From: Stramenopiles sp. TOSAG23-3
Lineage: Eukaryota; Sar
Direction of reading: 5' to 3'
Assembly: GCA_900128585.1 (NCBI GenBank)
Contig: LT642200.1
Coordinates: 1-35,186, forward strand
Length of the DNA stretch: 35,186 nt
This document shows positions 34,419 through 35,186 of this stretch, one piece after another; positions within the stretch are counted from its first letter, which is position 1, and each line of letters begins with the position of its first letter. The position numbers were made by a program, and so were the translations under genes. The notes under the pieces were generated by a model. That model searched no databases. It was not told where the DNA came from and saw only the letters and a program-made list of their open reading frames with translations.

Positions 34419-34847
34419 AAAAACGAAGCTGGTGAGCGTGCTGTGCGATTTATCGGGAGAAGGAATCTCGACGTAAGTTGAAATAAAAACTTTTTTAGCG
34501 CTTACATACATTTTTTTATTTGTTTTAAGATTAACATATTATGGTTAGTAAAATCGCAAGAGCAGAGATATGTTCGCAGTTTATGAAAAGGAACGTAAAC
34601 CTTTAATGGGCAAAAGGAGCAGATTCATTTTCGCGGCCATTAATTTCATACCGATCATTCTTTCATAAAGCAGTACAACAGAAAACGAGCGCCTTTAAAA
34701 CATTTATGCCGCTGTTTACTTGCCAATTCGAATCTTGACCAGAACTTGGGGAGGATCTACAACAGGAGGCCGTGTTAGTATTGACGAGGGGGCTTTACGT
34801 ATACCTATCTTTGTGCCATTTTAACGGAAACGTTTTTCAAAAGCAAA
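34419..34847. other. Spacer with no recognised feature
   Basis: About 430 bases without a supported gene, RNA or clear repeat. GCCAATTCGAATCTTGA near 34720 is not a tRNA T-arm because the flanking bases do not pair. Confidence 0.45.
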
Positions 34848-35090
34848 ATGCATTTTAGTACTTTTAAAAAGAATTTTAAAATCGCACCGGCGAATTCAAA
34901 GAACCTTAAGGTGTTCTTGAAAACAAATTTCCAGATGAACTCGGATGTATTTGTACACACAATGCTGCACCAAGTCGTCGGTATGGACAAAATCAATACT
35001 GTCGCTACCGGGGCAACGGACGCCTTGACCCTGCTTAGAAACTACGCCGCTAGTCTAGAGAGCAAAGATAAAAACGATGCGACTTTGTAG
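34848..35090 (+). CDS. Short unassigned ORF, 80 residues
   Basis: The ORF begins with MHFSTFKKNFKIAPANS and ends KDKNDATL. It is basic at the start, with a regular hydrophobic pattern in the middle (DVFVHTMLHQVVGMDKINTV). The GATDALTLLRNY segment slightly recalls the second half of an Alba-type fold, but this is too weak to name. An in-frame stop lies about 65 bases upstream. Base composition is more coding-like than the surrounding DNA. It may be a real small gene or one exon of a larger one. No signal peptide or membrane segment is seen. Confidence 0.4.
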   Translation: MHFSTFKKNFKIAPANSKNLKVFLKTNFQMNSDVFVHTMLHQVVGMDKINTVATGATDALTLLRNYAASLESKDKNDATL

Positions 35091-35186
35091 TACAATTATT
35101 AGTAATAAAAAAATATGTTCCTTCTAGAGTCTAGATTCATTTCATACTTCTCAGTTTTGCTTTGTCTTTCAATGGCTAGTCTTCGC

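Noticed and set aside
34715-34760. Possible tRNA T-arm (TTCGAAT)
   Set aside because: The bases on either side do not pair and no acceptor or anticodon stem could be found.

Overview
This is eukaryotic nuclear DNA from a microbe with a compact gene arrangement. Coding regions are GC-rich, long and uninterrupted: several multi-kilobase ORFs carry complete domain sets without any intron needed. Intergenic DNA is very AT-rich and full of microsatellites. Nearly every gene is a eukaryotic housekeeping or signalling type (UTP25, WDR4/Trm82, CAF1/CNOT7, proteasome Rpn5, NDUFAF4-like, OXNAD1-like, tubby, JmjC demethylase-like, RBR E3, MAPKKK). The RING2 domains carrying a long insert, the Tudor-like repeats and the intron poverty suggest a protist, perhaps a stramenopile alga or relative. 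That placement is an inference, not something the sequence proves.

Layout, left to right. The 3' end of a Tudor-repeat gene (+, 1-426) converges on UTP25 (-, 645-2894), a ribosome-biogenesis factor. WDR4/Trm82 (-, 3573-4769) follows, with a small ELM2-motif ORF only 8 bases upstream of its start codon. Diverging from these is a 1018-residue RBR-type E3 with two WWE domains (+, 5774-8830), then an HD-domain hydrolase (+, 9166-9861). A tubby-domain gene (-, 10468-12855) faces the HD gene and diverges from CAF1 (+, 14569-15537). CAF1 converges on a Ulp1-like cysteine protease (-, 15816-17276), which diverges from an NDUFAF4-like gene (+, 18109-18648). That gene converges on Rpn5 (-, 18999-20447). 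A 2.7 kb AT-rich, microsatellite-filled spacer with an assembly gap (21142-21209) separates Rpn5 from a 1594-residue JmjC protein (+, 23156-27940). An OXNAD1-like reductase (-, 28263-29216) and a 1053-residue multidomain MAPKKK (-, 29702-32863) follow. The window ends with a small secreted cysteine-rich protein (+, 33963-34418) and a short unassigned ORF (+, 34848-35090).

The most unusual content is protein architecture. The MAPKKK joins two NZF zinc fingers, a BART-like domain, a UIM, EF-hands, SAM, SH3 and kinase in one chain. The RBR protein has a second RING2 at its N-terminus with Asp at the catalytic cysteine position, plus tandem WWE and an SH3b-like domain inside the RBR module. The JmjC protein has a large insertion inside its catalytic fold and lacks the expected 2-oxoglutarate lysine. 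The intergenic DNA also shows a simple grammar. A motif around AAAACAAATTATA recurs downstream of genes in sense orientation, and palindromes built from GGTACC, ACCGGT and CCTGGTA recur in spacers next to gene 5' ends. No RNA genes, CRISPR arrays or intact mobile elements were found.
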